Source of the DNA: Pseudomonadota bacterium
GTDB taxonomy: Bacteria > Pseudomonadota > Gammaproteobacteria > Burkholderiales > SHXO01
Direction of reading: 5' to 3'
Length of the DNA: 39,521 nt
Assembly (NCBI GenBank): GCA_023430065.1
Contig: JAEZCG010000110.1
Location: forward strand, 1 to 39,521
Of this stretch, positions 38,059 to 39,521 are shown one piece after another; the stretch's first letter is position 1; each line of letters starts with the position of its first letter. Position numbers and translations under genes: made by a program. The notes below the pieces were generated by a model. The model had not been told where the DNA came from, did not search any database, and saw only the letters and a program-made list of their open reading frames with translations.

Positions 38059-39051
38059 TCAACTACGCACGTGATGGTGACGGCGCATGCCGGCGAGTGC
38101 GGCCAATGCCATGCCGAGCAGACCCAGGGATGCCGGTTCCGGCACCGTCGACGCGGACAGGAAGGGGGTCACGTCGCTGAACGTGTCGCCCCAGCGGACC
38201 TCGTCGAATGCGCCGGGCAGGTGCCCGGAGCCGCTGAAGGTGAACTGGGACAGCGCGCCGTGGTGCGTGATGAATAGATCCGAGGTTGCCACCGCGATCG
38301 CCGCGGCCGGCATGTGGTTGGCTTCGACGGAATCCAGCGGGTTCAGGTAGAGCTGCACCATATCGGCGGCAACGTCGTTGAAGTCGAAGCGCAGTACTAC
38401 CAGATTGGTGCCCGCGATGTCGTCCAGCGACAGCCCGCCGCCCACCAGCATCGACTGCGTCCCGCTGGCGGTCGTCACGGACAGCGTGAGTTCGTCGATA
38501 CCGGCAAAACTGTTGACGAAAAGGTCCACGGCCAGAAAATCATCACCGACGCCACTGTTCCACATTTCGTAGGCGCGTTTGCCGAACTGGGTGGGTTCGT
38601 CGGTCCCCTGCGTCCCGAAATCGATGAGAAAGCTCTGGTAGATGGTGCGGCTTTCATCGCCCAGTCCGCCCGCTATCTCGCGGCCGCTGCGGCCGAATGT
38701 GCAGCACTGGAATTGCAGCGTTTCCTGCACCTGCCCACCCGCCTGCGGGAACAGAGGATAGACGAGGCTGCCGATATCCTTCACCACCTGCACATCGCCG
38801 CCCTGCTGGATCCACGCGCCGGAATAGAACGGCGTCGGGCCCACTACCGGGTTCTGCCCGCCCAGGGGGTTGACGTACGCAGGCTCAGCCTCGCTCCGCT
38901 CGCTCCCGGCCAGATAATCGCCCGGACCGACGCCCACGGTGAACGGGTCATACGCAAGCAGTGCAGCCTGCGACGAGGCCACCTGGAGACCGAGCGCCGT
39001 GGCGATGCCCGCCAGCACCAGGGACCGAAACGAAAAATGGGATTGCTGCAC
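38059..39051 (-). CDS. PEP-CTERM sorting-signal protein, function unknown
   Basis: A 330-residue exported protein. The GTG at 39051 is chosen: AGGAG lies 8 nt upstream, and it gives a signal peptide MQQSHFSFRSLVLAGIATALGLQVASSQA; a longer open frame to 39195 would put the signal peptide internally. The C-terminus TVPEPASLGLLGMALAALAGMRRHHHVRS is a classic PEP-CTERM tail (VPEP, membrane helix, basic end), recognised by an exosortase in Gram-negative bacteria that make exopolysaccharide. The mature domain is beta-rich and resembles nothing I can name; it contains an unusual adjacent Cys pair (FQCCTFG). Confidence 0.85.
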   Translation of the reverse strand: MQQSHFSFRSLVLAGIATALGLQVASSQAALLAYDPFTVGVGPGDYLAGSERSEAEPAYVNPLGGQNPVVGPTPFYSGAWIQQGGDVQVVKDIGSLVYPLFPQAGGQVQETLQFQCCTFGRSGREIAGGLGDESRTIYQSFLIDFGTQGTDEPTQFGKRAYEMWNSGVGDDFLAVDLFVNSFAGIDELTLSVTTASGTQSMLVGGGLSLDDIAGTNLVVLRFDFNDVAADMVQLYLNPLDSVEANHMPAAAIAVATSDLFITHHGALSQFTFSGSGHLPGAFDEVRWGDTFSDVTPFLSASTVPEPASLGLLGMALAALAGMRRHHHVRS

Positions 39052-39330
39052 GAAGGAATCTCCTCTGTTGGCACCGTAATTGTCAGTGTTCTGATTGCTG
39101 CCAGGCGCCTCGGAATGCCGTTGAGCCGGTTCAGAGGTTCCCTTGAATGCGAGAAGCATGCTCTCGTAAAACCCGCTACGCATAATTCGATCCACCTCAT
39201 TTTCTAACGCATGAACAATAAGTTAGGGAGGTCTTCGTGTCTCGGGTGTGATGCGATGTAAAGATTTCCGACGCGGACAATGGCGCTGATAACCCCGAAA
39301 GACTCGCCGTCCGCGTGCGTGCCCAGGTCC
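39052..39330. other. upstream region of the PEP-CTERM gene, no gene seen
   Basis: A 279-bp stretch between the PEP-CTERM start and the end of the carboxymuconolactone decarboxylase gene. It has small inverted repeats (CGAGA/TCTCG at 39150-39166, CTAAC/GTTAG at 39204-39226) and an AT-rich patch near 39182-39230 that is a reasonable place for a promoter. No convincing -35/-10 pair was found. Confidence 0.4.
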
Positions 39331-39521
39331 TCAACGCCGCGCCGAATGCGGGCTGACATAGTTGCCGACCTGGGTGCGGAAGGCGACGTTCATACGGTTC
39401 CAGCCGTTGATCGCGATGATGGCCAGCGTCAGGTCGACCAGCGCCTTCTCATCGAAGTGGCGACGCGCTTCCTCATAGACTGCATCCGACACGTCGTGTG
39501 TGGCGGCGATCCGGGTGATCG
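39331..39521 (-). CDS. carboxymuconolactone decarboxylase / AhpD-family protein, 5' part cut by window
   Basis: Only the last 63 residues are visible, in the frame ending at TGA 39333-39331: ITRIAATHDVSDAVYEEARRHF, then DEKALVDLTLAIIAINGWNRMNVAFRTQVGNYV. The stretch EARRHFDEKALVDLTLAIIAINGWNR is typical of the C-terminal half of AhpD-like alkylhydroperoxidase/carboxymuconolactone decarboxylase proteins. The CxxC active site would lie in the missing part. Confidence 0.85.
   Translation of the reverse strand, partial: ITRIAATHDVSDAVYEEARRHFDEKALVDLTLAIIAINGWNRMNVAFRTQVGNYVSPHSARR

Noticed and set aside
39069..39084. Sigma-54-like site TGGCAC-N5-TTGTC upstream of the PEP-CTERM gene
   Set aside because: It lies on the plus strand, pointing away from the PEP-CTERM gene, with no plus-strand gene behind it in the window.

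Overview
The window is a piece of a high-GC betaproteobacterial chromosome. The evidence is gene order (yhbY/rlmE-ftsH-folP-glmM-pst-tpiA-secG-tRNA-Leu-nuoA to nuoN), the protein sequences themselves, and a PEP-CTERM protein. Most of it is core chromosome. The right third is more accessory.

Layout: 1-404 holds the start of yhbY (minus strand, cut by the window edge). 473-5349 is rlmE, ftsH, folP and glmM, with a clear hairpin terminator between ftsH and folP. 5467-9312 is the phosphate importer pstSCAB, without phoU. 9511-10658 is tpiA and secG, followed by tRNA-Leu(GAG). 10944-25972 is a complete 14-gene complex I operon, nuoA to nuoN, followed closely by a Nudix ADP-ribose pyrophosphatase. 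26610-29535 (minus strand) is a probable DSF-type signalling operon: an RpfF-like signal synthase and then a MerR-HTH/PAS/GGDEF/EAL protein. Divergent from it is an Aas-like acyltransferase/acyl-ACP synthetase. 32138-34069 is htpG behind a good sigma-32 promoter. Then come an exported RraB-like protein, a BT1/MFS-like transporter, a small antibiotic-biosynthesis-monooxygenase-like protein, a frameshifted cupin, an intact small cupin, a glutathione peroxidase, a PEP-CTERM surface protein, and the end of a carboxymuconolactone decarboxylase/AhpD-family gene cut by the right edge.

Four observations stand out. (1) rpfF, a one-protein DNA-binding/PAS/c-di-GMP module and a fatty-acid-activating enzyme lie side by side. 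Together they look like a self-contained fatty-acid quorum-sensing circuit whose receptor candidate differs from the known RpfC and RpfR types. (2) NuoG has lost two of the four ligands of Fe-S cluster N5, in an otherwise well-conserved complex I. (3) Four nuo gene junctions (C/D, D/E, I/J, J/K) each carry an element with inverted arms built from tandem 7-nt cores, with periods of 9, 8, 7 and 7. One of them supplies the stop codon of nuoJ. (4) A structured leader lies between tRNA-Leu and nuoA.

All calls rest on reading the sequence and on remembered family motifs. No database search was run.
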